The notes under the pieces were generated by a model that did not search any database, was not told where the DNA came from, and saw nothing but the letters and a program-made list of their open reading frames with translations. Positions 5,611-12,061 of a stretch of DNA of 12,464 bases are shown in pieces. The position numbers were made by a program, and so were the translations under genes. The DNA lies in contig JBJEPW010000015.1 of the NCBI GenBank assembly GCA_051881435.1, forward strand, positions 1-12,464, given 5' to 3'. Position 1 is the first letter of the stretch, and each line of letters begins with the position of its first letter. Source of the DNA: Fimenecus sp051881435. Its GTDB lineage: Bacteria; Bacillota; Clostridia; Oscillospirales; Acutalibacteraceae.

Positions 5611-5877
5611 ATGAAAAAACTGAAAATGTTATTACACTGGCTTGTTTGCACGCTTGTAACTTTTTTGTGTATTTATCTGTTCATCTTTGCCGGCGGCTGG
5701 AAGCTTGTGGAGTCAGGCGATGTTATACTGATTGAGATTGCCGTTTCCATAGTTATAGGATTTGTAATTTGGATTATATTTGAACTGACAAGATTTTACG
5801 ATTCAAAAATTGAGAATTTGGAAAAGCGTATTGAAGAATTGGAAAACAAGCTTTCCGAAAGTTCAAAAAATGAATAA
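5611..5877 (+). CDS. Small two-helix membrane protein with coiled-coil tail
   Basis: An 88-residue protein. It has a basic start (MKKLKM), a first membrane helix at about 7-27, a short loop (WKLVESGD), a second membrane helix at about 37-58, then a charged helix at about 60-84 (RFYDSKIENLEKRIEELENKL) with a heptad pattern typical of a coiled coil. Both termini are probably cytoplasmic, with the tail available for self-association or a partner. AAAGGAGA about 7 nt upstream supports the ATG at 5611. It resembles in style LapA-like or holin-sized proteins, but no family is recognised. It appears monocistronic, with a strong terminator 11 bp after its stop. A possible -10 (TATAAA, 5536-5541) lacks a well-placed -35. 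Confidence 0.75.
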   Translation: MKKLKMLLHWLVCTLVTFLCIYLFIFAGGWKLVESGDVILIEIAVSIVIGFVIWIIFELTRFYDSKIENLEKRIEELENKLSESSKNE

Positions 5878-5888
5878 TTAAATATGAA

Positions 5889-5929
5889 AGCGCCCTGACT
5901 GTTCATACAATCAGGGCGCTGTTTTTTTT
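5889..5929 (+). terminator. Strong intrinsic terminator
   Basis: AGCGCCCTGA at 5889-5898 pairs perfectly with TCAGGGCGCT at 5911-5920, followed by G and eight T residues. It ends the small membrane protein gene. On the other strand the stem is followed only by TTTCATATTT, so it may also weakly stop the convergent EF-G-like gene ending at 5938. Confidence 0.92.
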
Positions 5930-5937
5930 GATGCAGA

Positions 5938-8004
5938 TTATTCTTCTTCAACTGCGGCGTCGGCGATAACCTTTTCCACTATATTCTGCGGTGCCTGCTC
6001 ATAACGGGTAAACTCAAAAGAGAATGAACCTCTGCCTGCCGTTACGGAACGGAGAACCGTTGTAAAGTCGCCCATTTCCGCCATGGGAACCTCGGCTGTA
6101 AGCTCCTGCATTTTGGGTTCGTCTGCCGGTCCCATACCCAGAACTCTTCCGCGGCGTTTTGTAATATCACCCATAATGTCGCCTAAGTTGTCATCGGGCA
6201 TACGGGCAACGAGTGTGCCTACGGGTTCGAGAATTGTGGGGTCGGCTTTCGGGATACCTGCCTTGTAGGCAAGGGAAGCGGCGGTCTTAAACGCCATTTC
6301 CGAGGAGTCAACAGGGTGGTAAGAGCCGTCATAAAGAGTTGCCTTAACACCAACCATGGGGTACCCTGCCAGAACGCCCTTTAATACGCAGTCACGAAGT
6401 CCTTTTTCAACTGCGGGGAAGAAGTTCTTGGGAACTGCTCCGCCGAAAACCTCTTCTGCAAACACAAGCTCTTCACTATCGCAAGGCTCAAAGCGAATCC
6501 AAACATCGCCGAACTGACCGTGTCCGCCGGACTGCTTTTTGTGCTTGCCCTGTGCCTCTGCCTTTTTGCGAATTGTTTCTCTGTATGCAACCTTGGGTAC
6601 GGACAAATCCACCTCAACGCCGAATTTGTTTTTAAGCTTTGAAACAACAACATCAAGATGCTGTTCACCCATACCTGAAAGGATTTGCTCCTTTGTTTCT
6701 TTATTAACCGTAAAGGTGATTGAGGGGTCCTCCTCCATAAGGCGGAAAAGTCCCTGTGCTACCTTTTCTTCCTCGCCCTTTTTGCGAACCTTAACCGCCA
6801 TTGAAAGGCAAGCCTTGGGGCAGTCAACGCCGTCGAGAGTAACTATATTTTTACTGTCGCAAAGTGTGTCGCCTGTCTTAACTCCTGCAAGCTTTGTAAC
6901 AACGCCGATATCGCCTGCGATAATCTCTTTTGCGTCCTCCTGCTTGCCGCCCTTAACGGTGACAATCTTGCCCATTTTCTCAATTTCGCCTGTACGAACA
7001 TTATATGCCTGAGTATCGGGTGTGAGTTTGCCCGAAACTACCTTGAAGAATGACATTTTTCCTACAAAGGGGTCGGCAACCGTCTTAAAGCATACTGCGG
7101 CAAGAGGTCCGTTAATATCGCAGGGGAGTATAACCTCCTCGCCCTTTTCGTCCTTTGCTGTCTCGCCTGCGTAACCGTATGCTCCGGGAGTAGACCATGC
7201 AAGGCCGTAAAGGAGTTGGTCAACAGCGGCGGCAGTAAGTCCCGAAACAGCGTAAACGGGATAAATTGAGCCGTCAAAAATACCTGTGCAAAGACCTTTG
7301 AGGATTTCCTCCTGTGTAAAGGCCTCGCCCTCGAAGAATTTTTCCATAAGCTCATCGTCGGTGGTGGCAACTGCCTCCATAAATGCGGCGGTCATTTCCT
7401 CAATAACAGGGTCTGAGGGAACGGGTACCTTTGTTGCCTTGCCGTCCTCGTATTCAAATGCCATACCTGTCATAAGGTTAACATAGCACTTTGTAATATT
7501 TCCCTCCATATAGGGGATTATTGTGGGGCAAAGCTTATTGCCGTATGTTTCTTTCAGCGCCTCAAAGGTTTTGTAAAAGCTTCTGTGGTCGGAGTCGGTT
7601 TTCGTAATTGCAAAGAACTTTGCAAGACCTCTTTTTTCGGCGGCTTTAAATGCCTTTTCCGTACCAACGTCAACGCCTGAACCTGCGCTTGTAACTATAA
7701 GCACTGCCTCAGCGGCACGAACTGCCTCTGCAGAGCCGTTTTCAAAGTCAAAAAGACCGGGAGCGTCTATAATATTCAGCTTTGTGTTGTCCCATTCAAT
7801 AGCCGCCATAGCTGATGAAACAGAGGATTTTCTGCGTTTTTCCTCTGCGTCAAAGTCAAGCACCGTGTTGCCGTCTGCAACCTTGCCCAATCTTTCCGAT
7901 GCGCCGGATATGTAGAGCATTGCTTCACAAAGCGTGGTTTTTCCTTTTCCGCCGTGACCGAGCACGGCAATATTTCTGATGTTGTTTGAGGTATAAGCCT
8001 TCAT
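5938..8004 (-). CDS. Elongation factor G-like GTPase (EF-G paralog, FusA2 type)
   Basis: A 688-residue translational GTPase with the full EF-G layout. The G domain spans about 1-290: G1 GHGGKGKTT at 16-24, G3 DAPG at 80-83, G4 TKTD at 134-137. Domain II is at about 300-380 (DPFVGKMSFFKVVSGKL), domain III at 400-465 (LSGMGEQHLDV), domain IV at 470-590 with its signature HKKQSGGHGQFGD at 488-500, and domain V is C-terminal (TAEVPMAEM...YSTVLRS-like stretch near 637-655). Unlike true EF-G, the residue after DAPG is Leu-84 instead of the catalytic His, G4 has Thr instead of Asn, and the switch I motif RGITI is replaced by RRKSSVSS. These mark the EF-G2/FusA2 paralogs, whose job on the ribosome is poorly defined; the housekeeping fusA is expected elsewhere. 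The start at 8004 has GGGAGG about 10 nt upstream, and the frame upstream of it lies in the promoter region. It is monocistronic and convergent with the small membrane protein gene. Confidence 0.93.
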   Translation of the reverse strand: MKAYTSNNIRNIAVLGHGGKGKTTLCEAMLYISGASERLGKVADGNTVLDFDAEEKRRKSSVSSAMAAIEWDNTKLNIIDAPGLFDFENGSAEAVRAAEAVLIVTSAGSGVDVGTEKAFKAAEKRGLAKFFAITKTDSDHRSFYKTFEALKETYGNKLCPTIIPYMEGNITKCYVNLMTGMAFEYEDGKATKVPVPSDPVIEEMTAAFMEAVATTDDELMEKFFEGEAFTQEEILKGLCTGIFDGSIYPVYAVSGLTAAAVDQLLYGLAWSTPGAYGYAGETAKDEKGEEVILPCDINGPLAAVCFKTVADPFVGKMSFFKVVSGKLTPDTQAYNVRTGEIEKMGKIVTVKGGKQEDAKEIIAGDIGVVTKLAGVKTGDTLCDSKNIVTLDGVDCPKACLSMAVKVRKKGEEEKVAQGLFRLMEEDPSITFTVNKETKEQILSGMGEQHLDVVVSKLKNKFGVEVDLSVPKVAYRETIRKKAEAQGKHKKQSGGHGQFGDVWIRFEPCDSEELVFAEEVFGGAVPKNFFPAVEKGLRDCVLKGVLAGYPMVGVKATLYDGSYHPVDSSEMAFKTAASLAYKAGIPKADPTILEPVGTLVARMPDDNLGDIMGDITKRRGRVLGMGPADEPKMQELTAEVPMAEMGDFTTVLRSVTAGRGSFSFEFTRYEQAPQNIVEKVIADAAVEEE

Positions 8005-8076
8005 AAAAGCGTGCCTCCCTTTCTTTGATACCGTTTTATGTAAAATATACATATAATTTTTAAACAGTTTATCGAA

Positions 8077-8105
8077 ATTATAGCACAATTGCCTAAACAA
8101 TGCAA
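8077..8105 (-). promoter_or_regulatory. Probable promoter of the EF-G-like gene
   Basis: On the minus strand a perfect TATAAT (plus-strand positions 8077-8082) follows TTGCAT (8100-8105) after a 17-bp spacer. The -35 is poor beyond TTG. The predicted start near 8070 gives a leader of about 65 nt before the ATG at 8004. Confidence 0.5.
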
Positions 8106-8151
8106 CGGTATTTTCATAACTTTTTAAAATATATTGTGTGACCTTTTTCTG

Positions 8152-8180
8152 TTGATTTTTTAAGCAGGTAAAGGTATAAT
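8152..8180 (+). promoter_or_regulatory. Sigma-A-type promoter of the murL-murD operon
   Basis: TTGATT at 8152-8157 and a perfect TATAAT at 8175-8180 are separated by 17 bp. The predicted start is near 8187, about 31 nt before the ATG of the PP-loop gene. It lies about 50 bp from the divergent EF-G-like promoter. No other promoter was seen before the end of the operon at 11981. Confidence 0.78.
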
Positions 8181-8217
8181 TAAACTGTATAAATATTAGG
8201 CTTTACAGGTGACGCTT

Positions 8218-9600
8218 ATGGATAACAACAGATTTGAGGAACTGCGCAGACTTCATCCGTCCTTTACATACAGAGGATATACTCTTGAAAGGCAAAAGGA
8301 CTGCATTTTCATTGAGTACGATTTTTCAATGGAAAACGGGTTAAGCTTTAACCCCACAACGAAAATAATGACGGATAATTTAGAGCTTTTAAACGATTTT
8401 GACAGTGAGGCAGGGAGAAAAATTGTCTTTTCCTTGGGAATGGTGGAGCTTGTAAGCTATTGGAAATGCGCCTGTCCGCCAACAGTTTATGTTGACTGCG
8501 GCTATCTTGACGAATGGGATATTCGTTGGTGGAAAAAGCTTTACTTTAACGGTTTGGGCGAGTTTTTCTACCGCAACGGCATTTTCCCCGATAAAGATAG
8601 CTTTATGAACATTGTATGCCGTGCCGAAAAACGAGATTACCCCACATTCGAGTATAAATGCGGCGATTATAACCTGATTACCGTTGGGGGCGGCAAGGAT
8701 TCCGCCGTTACAACGGATTTGTTAAAGCGTTACCGTGACAAAAATATGTTCTTAACCGTAAACGACCAGGAGGCCCGTACCCAAACGGTTTTAAAATCAG
8801 GCTATGACGAGAGCAGAATTATAAAAACCTACCGTACTATCGACAAAAATTTGCTCACCCTCAACTCAAAGGGATATTTGAACGGTCACACACCTTTTTC
8901 GGCAATAGTGGCGTTCCTTTCTCTTTACTGCGCATTCCTTACAGGCGGTAAAAATATCGTGCTGTCAAACGAGAGCAGTGCAAATCAGTCAAATGTAAAG
9001 GGAACGGAAATAAATCATCAGTATTCAAAATCCTTTGCATTTGAGGAGGATTTCACCGAGTATGTTGAAAAAAATATTATGAACGAAATCCGCTATTTCT
9101 CACTTTTGCGTCCCTTTAACGAATTGCAGATTGCAAAGTATTTTGCCGCATGTCCTCAGTATCTTGATGTTTTCAGAAGCTGTAACAGGGGCAGTAAAGA
9201 GAATAAATGGTGCGGAGAATGTGCAAAATGCCTTTTCGTATTTATAATGCTTGCACCTTTTACCGATTACGATAAGCTTGTGTCCGTTTTCGGAAATGAT
9301 ATGCTAAGTGACGGCGAAATGGTTGAGGATTTCGACGGACTTGCCGATATTTCGGGCATTAAGCCCTTTGAATGCGTGGGCACTCCCGATGAAATAAGGC
9401 TTGCCCTTGCTCTTACTGTGGAAAAACTGAATAAAGAGGGCAGGGAGTTACCGCCGTTACTGCGCCGTTTCTGTGAAAAGGCGGATTCCGTTGATGTTAA
9501 CAGGTCGCTTTTGAAGGACTATAACCCCAAGCATAATGTTCCCGATGAATTTTTAGAGGAAATTAAGGAGATGTATGAGCTTGTTGCCTCCGATAATTGA
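8218..9600 (+). CDS. murL: UDP-MurNAc-L-Ala-L-Glu epimerase candidate (MurL)
   Basis: A 460-residue cytoplasmic protein. I assign it to MurL, the ATP-dependent epimerase that converts the terminal L-Glu of UDP-MurNAc-L-Ala-L-Glu to D-Glu, on three grounds: overall family resemblance, a PP-loop ATP-binding motif (V156-G-G-G-K-D-S162), and its overlap with a MurD-type ligase. Residues about 1-150 form an N-terminal domain rich in aromatics (YWKCACPPTVY, DIRWWKKLYFNGLGEFF). Conserved-looking active-site stretches follow the PP-loop: LNGHTPFSA at 221-229 and LSNESSANQSN at 249-259. C322, C332, C335 and C338 (WCGECAKC) form a likely zinc site like that of the PP-loop enzyme QueC. The start is ATG 8218 (AGGTGA 5 nt upstream); a GTG at 8209 is in frame but overlaps that site. 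No signal peptide is present. A PP-loop protein of another specificity is the main alternative. Confidence 0.8.
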   Translation: MDNNRFEELRRLHPSFTYRGYTLERQKDCIFIEYDFSMENGLSFNPTTKIMTDNLELLNDFDSEAGRKIVFSLGMVELVSYWKCACPPTVYVDCGYLDEWDIRWWKKLYFNGLGEFFYRNGIFPDKDSFMNIVCRAEKRDYPTFEYKCGDYNLITVGGGKDSAVTTDLLKRYRDKNMFLTVNDQEARTQTVLKSGYDESRIIKTYRTIDKNLLTLNSKGYLNGHTPFSAIVAFLSLYCAFLTGGKNIVLSNESSANQSNVKGTEINHQYSKSFAFEEDFTEYVEKNIMNEIRYFSLLRPFNELQIAKYFAACPQYLDVFRSCNRGSKENKWCGECAKCLFVFIMLAPFTDYDKLVSVFGNDMLSDGEMVEDFDGLADISGIKPFECVGTPDEIRLALALTVEKLNKEGRELPPLLRRFCEKADSVDVNRSLLKDYNPKHNVPDEFLEEIKEMYELVASDN

Positions 9601-10870
9601 GTTTTTAAAAGACAAAACCGTGCTGATTTTAGGCTTCGGCAGAGAGGGTAAATCCACATACAATCATATAAGAAAGTATTTACCGCAAAAAATGCTGGGC
9701 ATTGCCGACGGAAAAGAACAGCAGATTGACGACAAAAACACCGTGTCATTTTTCGGCGAGGATTATCTTTCCCATATGACACAGTTTGATGTTGTAATTA
9801 AAAGCCCCGGAATATCCTTTGCAAAAGTCGATATTCCGTGTAATACTTATGTTACCTGTCAGACGGATTTGTTTATGAAATACGCCCCCTGCAAAAAAAT
9901 AGGCGTAACAGGCTCCAAGGGTAAGACCACCACATCAACTCTTACATATAAAATGCTGTGTGCCGCAGGGATTGACTGTGAGCTTATGGGTAATATGGGA
10001 CTTCCCGTTTTGGACTATATAGAGGATATGACGGAGAATAAAATCGCCGTTATTGAGCTTTCCTCCCATCAGCTTGAATTTACACGCACATCTCCCGATA
10101 CAGCCATACTTACCAATATATATGAGGAGCATCTTGAACATTACAAGGGCGGTATGGCAGGGTATGTGGGTGCAAAGCTCAATATCGTAAAGCATCAGAC
10201 CGAAAAAAATACCTTTATATATAACGGTACCCAAGGGCTCTGTGATTACCTCGACCTTGATACGGTAAAATCAAGGAAAATCGCAGTTTGCGAAAACTCA
10301 ACACTGCCTTTTGAATTTAACAATCCCCATCTTTCGGGTAAACACAACCGCCACGATGTGCTTTTGGCTTTTACGGCGTCGTCTTTATACGGCGTAACTG
10401 CAAAAGATGCAAAAAAAGCCGTTGACGATTTTGAGGGCATTGAACACCGAATGGAAAAGGTGGGCACATTTAAGGACATTACATTTTATAATGACTGCAT
10501 TGCCACAATTCCCCATGCGGTTATGTGCGCCGTAAACGCTCTGAACGCTGATACTCTCATAATGGGCGGCAAGGACAGGGGCATTGATTACACACAGTTT
10601 GCCGCCGACCTTGAAAACAGCGGACTGTCCGTAATAATCGGTACAAAATCCACGGGACATAAAATCATAGATATGATGAATGAGTCGGGCACATCAAAAA
10701 TTCTTATAAAGGCGGAAAATCTTGAAGAAGCGGTTAAGTCAGCATATGAAAAAACTGCAAAAGGCGGAATATGTATTTTGTCCCCCGCCGCATCAAGCTA
10801 TAATGAGTATAAGAATTTTGAGGAAAAGGGTAGGCATTACAAAGAGCTTATCAAAAAATACGGAGAGTGA
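9575..10870 (+). CDS. murD2: MurD-family ligase, MurD2 candidate (UDP-MurNAc-L-Ala--L-Glu ligase)
   Basis: A 431-residue Mur ligase. The N-terminal Rossmann domain binds UDP (VLILGFGREGKST, 17-28). The central ATPase domain has G110-V-T-G-S-K-G-K-T-T-T120, ELSSHQLE at 161-168, TNIYEEHLEHY at 180-190 and HNRHD at 257-261. The C-terminal domain has EHRMEKV at 290-296 and the closing SPAASSYNEYKNFEEKG. MurD adds D-Glu to UDP-MurNAc-L-Ala; MurD2 adds L-Glu. Where standard MurD has NDSKATN, this protein has NDCIATIPHA at 306-315, close to the amino-acid binding region. That change and the overlap with murL support MurD2. The ATG at 9575 lies 26 nt inside murL, with AAGGAG 4 nt upstream, so the two are translationally coupled. 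A normal murD that happens to sit here is the alternative; a second murD and murI elsewhere in the genome would decide. Confidence 0.85.
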   Translation: MSLLPPIIEFLKDKTVLILGFGREGKSTYNHIRKYLPQKMLGIADGKEQQIDDKNTVSFFGEDYLSHMTQFDVVIKSPGISFAKVDIPCNTYVTCQTDLFMKYAPCKKIGVTGSKGKTTTSTLTYKMLCAAGIDCELMGNMGLPVLDYIEDMTENKIAVIELSSHQLEFTRTSPDTAILTNIYEEHLEHYKGGMAGYVGAKLNIVKHQTEKNTFIYNGTQGLCDYLDLDTVKSRKIAVCENSTLPFEFNNPHLSGKHNRHDVLLAFTASSLYGVTAKDAKKAVDDFEGIEHRMEKVGTFKDITFYNDCIATIPHAVMCAVNALNADTLIMGGKDRGIDYTQFAADLENSGLSVIIGTKSTGHKIIDMMNESGTSKILIKAENLEEAVKSAYEKTAKGGICILSPAASSYNEYKNFEEKGRHYKELIKKYGE

Positions 10871-10875
10871 TTAAA

Positions 10876-11421
10876 ATGGACCTTACCGAAAAGCCTGTAA
10901 AGCAGGAATATAAGTTTAAAGGTAAAATAGTTAATTTAAGAGTTGACGACGCTCTTTTGCCCAACGGCAATATTGCAAAGCGTGAAATCGTGGAGCACAA
11001 CGGCGGCGTGATGGTGGCGCCTCTTGATAATGAGGACAACCTGTATTTCGTCAAGCAGTTCCGTTATCCGTATATGGAGATAGTTACGGAGCTCCCTGCC
11101 GGTAAGCTTGAAAAGGGGGAGGACCCCTTTGAGGCAGGAAAAAGAGAATTAAAGGAAGAAACGGGCGCCGTTGCAAATAAATATGTGTCATTAGGTCAGC
11201 TTTATCCAACACCCGGCTATTGCGGCGAGATTATACATATGTATCTTGCAACAGAGCTTTCCTTCGGTGAGCAAAATCCCGATGACGACGAGTTTTTGGA
11301 GATTTATAAAATTCCTCTCGAAAAAGCGGTGGAAATGGTGCTCTCGGGGGAGCTTAAAGACAGCAAAACCCAAACGGCAATTCTTAAAATTCACTGTTTA
11401 AAGCAAGAGGGCAGAATATGA
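10876..11421 (+). CDS. nudF: ADP-ribose pyrophosphatase, Nudix family (NudF-like)
   Basis: A 181-residue Nudix hydrolase. The box is complete at 76-98: G-x5-E-x7-R-E-L-K-E-E-T-G-A, with metal-binding E94 and E95. The upstream strand KQFRYPYMEIVTELPAGKLEKGE is typical of the ADP-ribose pyrophosphatase group (NudF/YqkG), as is YPTPGYCGEIIHMYLA after the box. It would split ADP-ribose to AMP and ribose 5-phosphate in the cytoplasm. The ATG at 10876 is preferred: GGAG at 10862-10865 is 10 nt away, while the in-frame GTG at 10867 is too close to it. It begins 5 bp after the murD stop and overlaps the next gene by 4 nt, so it belongs to the same operon. The exact substrate is inferred from the family. 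Confidence 0.88.
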   Translation: MDLTEKPVKQEYKFKGKIVNLRVDDALLPNGNIAKREIVEHNGGVMVAPLDNEDNLYFVKQFRYPYMEIVTELPAGKLEKGEDPFEAGKRELKEETGAVANKYVSLGQLYPTPGYCGEIIHMYLATELSFGEQNPDDDEFLEIYKIPLEKAVEMVLSGELKDSKTQTAILKIHCLKQEGRI

Positions 11422-11981
11422 ACGGAAAATACAAACTTGTTCTTGCGTCAAAATCCCCAAGAAGAAGTGAAATTCTGAAAAATGCAGGATTTGAGTTTAC
11501 CGTCCGTGCGGGCGAAGCCGACGAAACTCTGCCCGATGGCATTTCAGCGGAAGAGGCCGTTGTCTATCTTGCCGAAATCAAGGCGCAGGCGGTGGAGAGA
11601 GCCCCCGATGAGCTTGTTTTGGGGGCGGATACGGTGGTTGTGCTTGACGGCAAAATTTTCGGTAAGCCGAAAAATGAAAAAGAAGCCTTTGAAATGCTCA
11701 GCGCCCTTTCGGGCAGAATCCACAGCGTGCTGACGGGTGTTTGCGCGTTGACTGATAAAGAAAAAGTATCTTTTTATGAAAAAACAGAGGTTGAATTTTC
11801 AAGCATTACCGATGACGAGATAACAGATTATATATCTACCAAAGATTGCTTCGATAAAGCAGGCAGTTATGGCATACAAGGGTATGCTTCACGGTTCATA
11901 ACGGGAATAAAGGGTGACTATTTTAATGTGGTTGGATTGCCGTTATGCAGAATTTATGAAAAGATTTTAAAAAATACTTAA
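11418..11981 (+). CDS. maf: Maf-family nucleoside triphosphate pyrophosphatase (dTTP/UTP type)
   Basis: A 187-residue Maf protein, cytoplasmic. The N-terminal LASKSPRRSEIL (9-20) holds the phosphate-binding S-x2-R-R. GADTVV at 69-74 holds the catalytic Asp (D71), and GKP at 82-84 and the GIQG segment at 152-155 (DKAGSYGIQG) complete the site. The last motif points to the YhdE group, which hydrolyses dTTP, UTP and modified pyrimidine nucleotides, rather than the YceF group. Maf was first linked to septum formation in Bacillus. The ATGA overlap with the Nudix gene (11418-11421) and GAGGG upstream indicate coupled translation. In this operon, peptidoglycan precursor synthesis is combined with two nucleotide-sanitising enzymes. 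No strong terminator follows; only a 6-bp dyad at 11988-12004 with a short T stretch. Confidence 0.92.
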   Translation: MNGKYKLVLASKSPRRSEILKNAGFEFTVRAGEADETLPDGISAEEAVVYLAEIKAQAVERAPDELVLGADTVVVLDGKIFGKPKNEKEAFEMLSALSGRIHSVLTGVCALTDKEKVSFYEKTEVEFSSITDDEITDYISTKDCFDKAGSYGIQGYASRFITGIKGDYFNVVGLPLCRIYEKILKNT

Positions 11982-11987
11982 AAATTC

Positions 11988-12017
11988 ATTGACAATTCGT
12001 CAATTTTATTGTAAATT
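11988..12017 (+). promoter_or_regulatory. Putative promoter with overlapping dyad upstream of the repeat-linker protein
   Basis: A perfect -35 TTGACA at 11989-11994 is 17 bp from TAAATT at 12012-12017. A second possible -10 (TATAAT, 12036-12041) lacks a well-placed -35. The -35 lies within a dyad ATTGAC-AATTC-GTCAAT (11988-12004) followed by TTTATT, so the same sequence could act as an operator or a weak terminator for the preceding operon. Confidence 0.5.
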
Positions 12018-12061
12018 TAGTATGTATATGTTACATATAATACTCGAAAGGGGATCCAAAA

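Noticed and set aside
6539..7012. 157-codon plus-strand ORF
   Set aside because: It lies wholly inside the EF-G-like gene, has no recognisable domain and Ser/Pro-rich shadow composition.
8218..9600. PP-loop protein as a QueC or tRNA-thiolation enzyme
   Set aside because: The N-terminal domain and length differ from QueC and the gene overlaps a Mur ligase, not queuosine or tRNA genes; only the metal site is similar.
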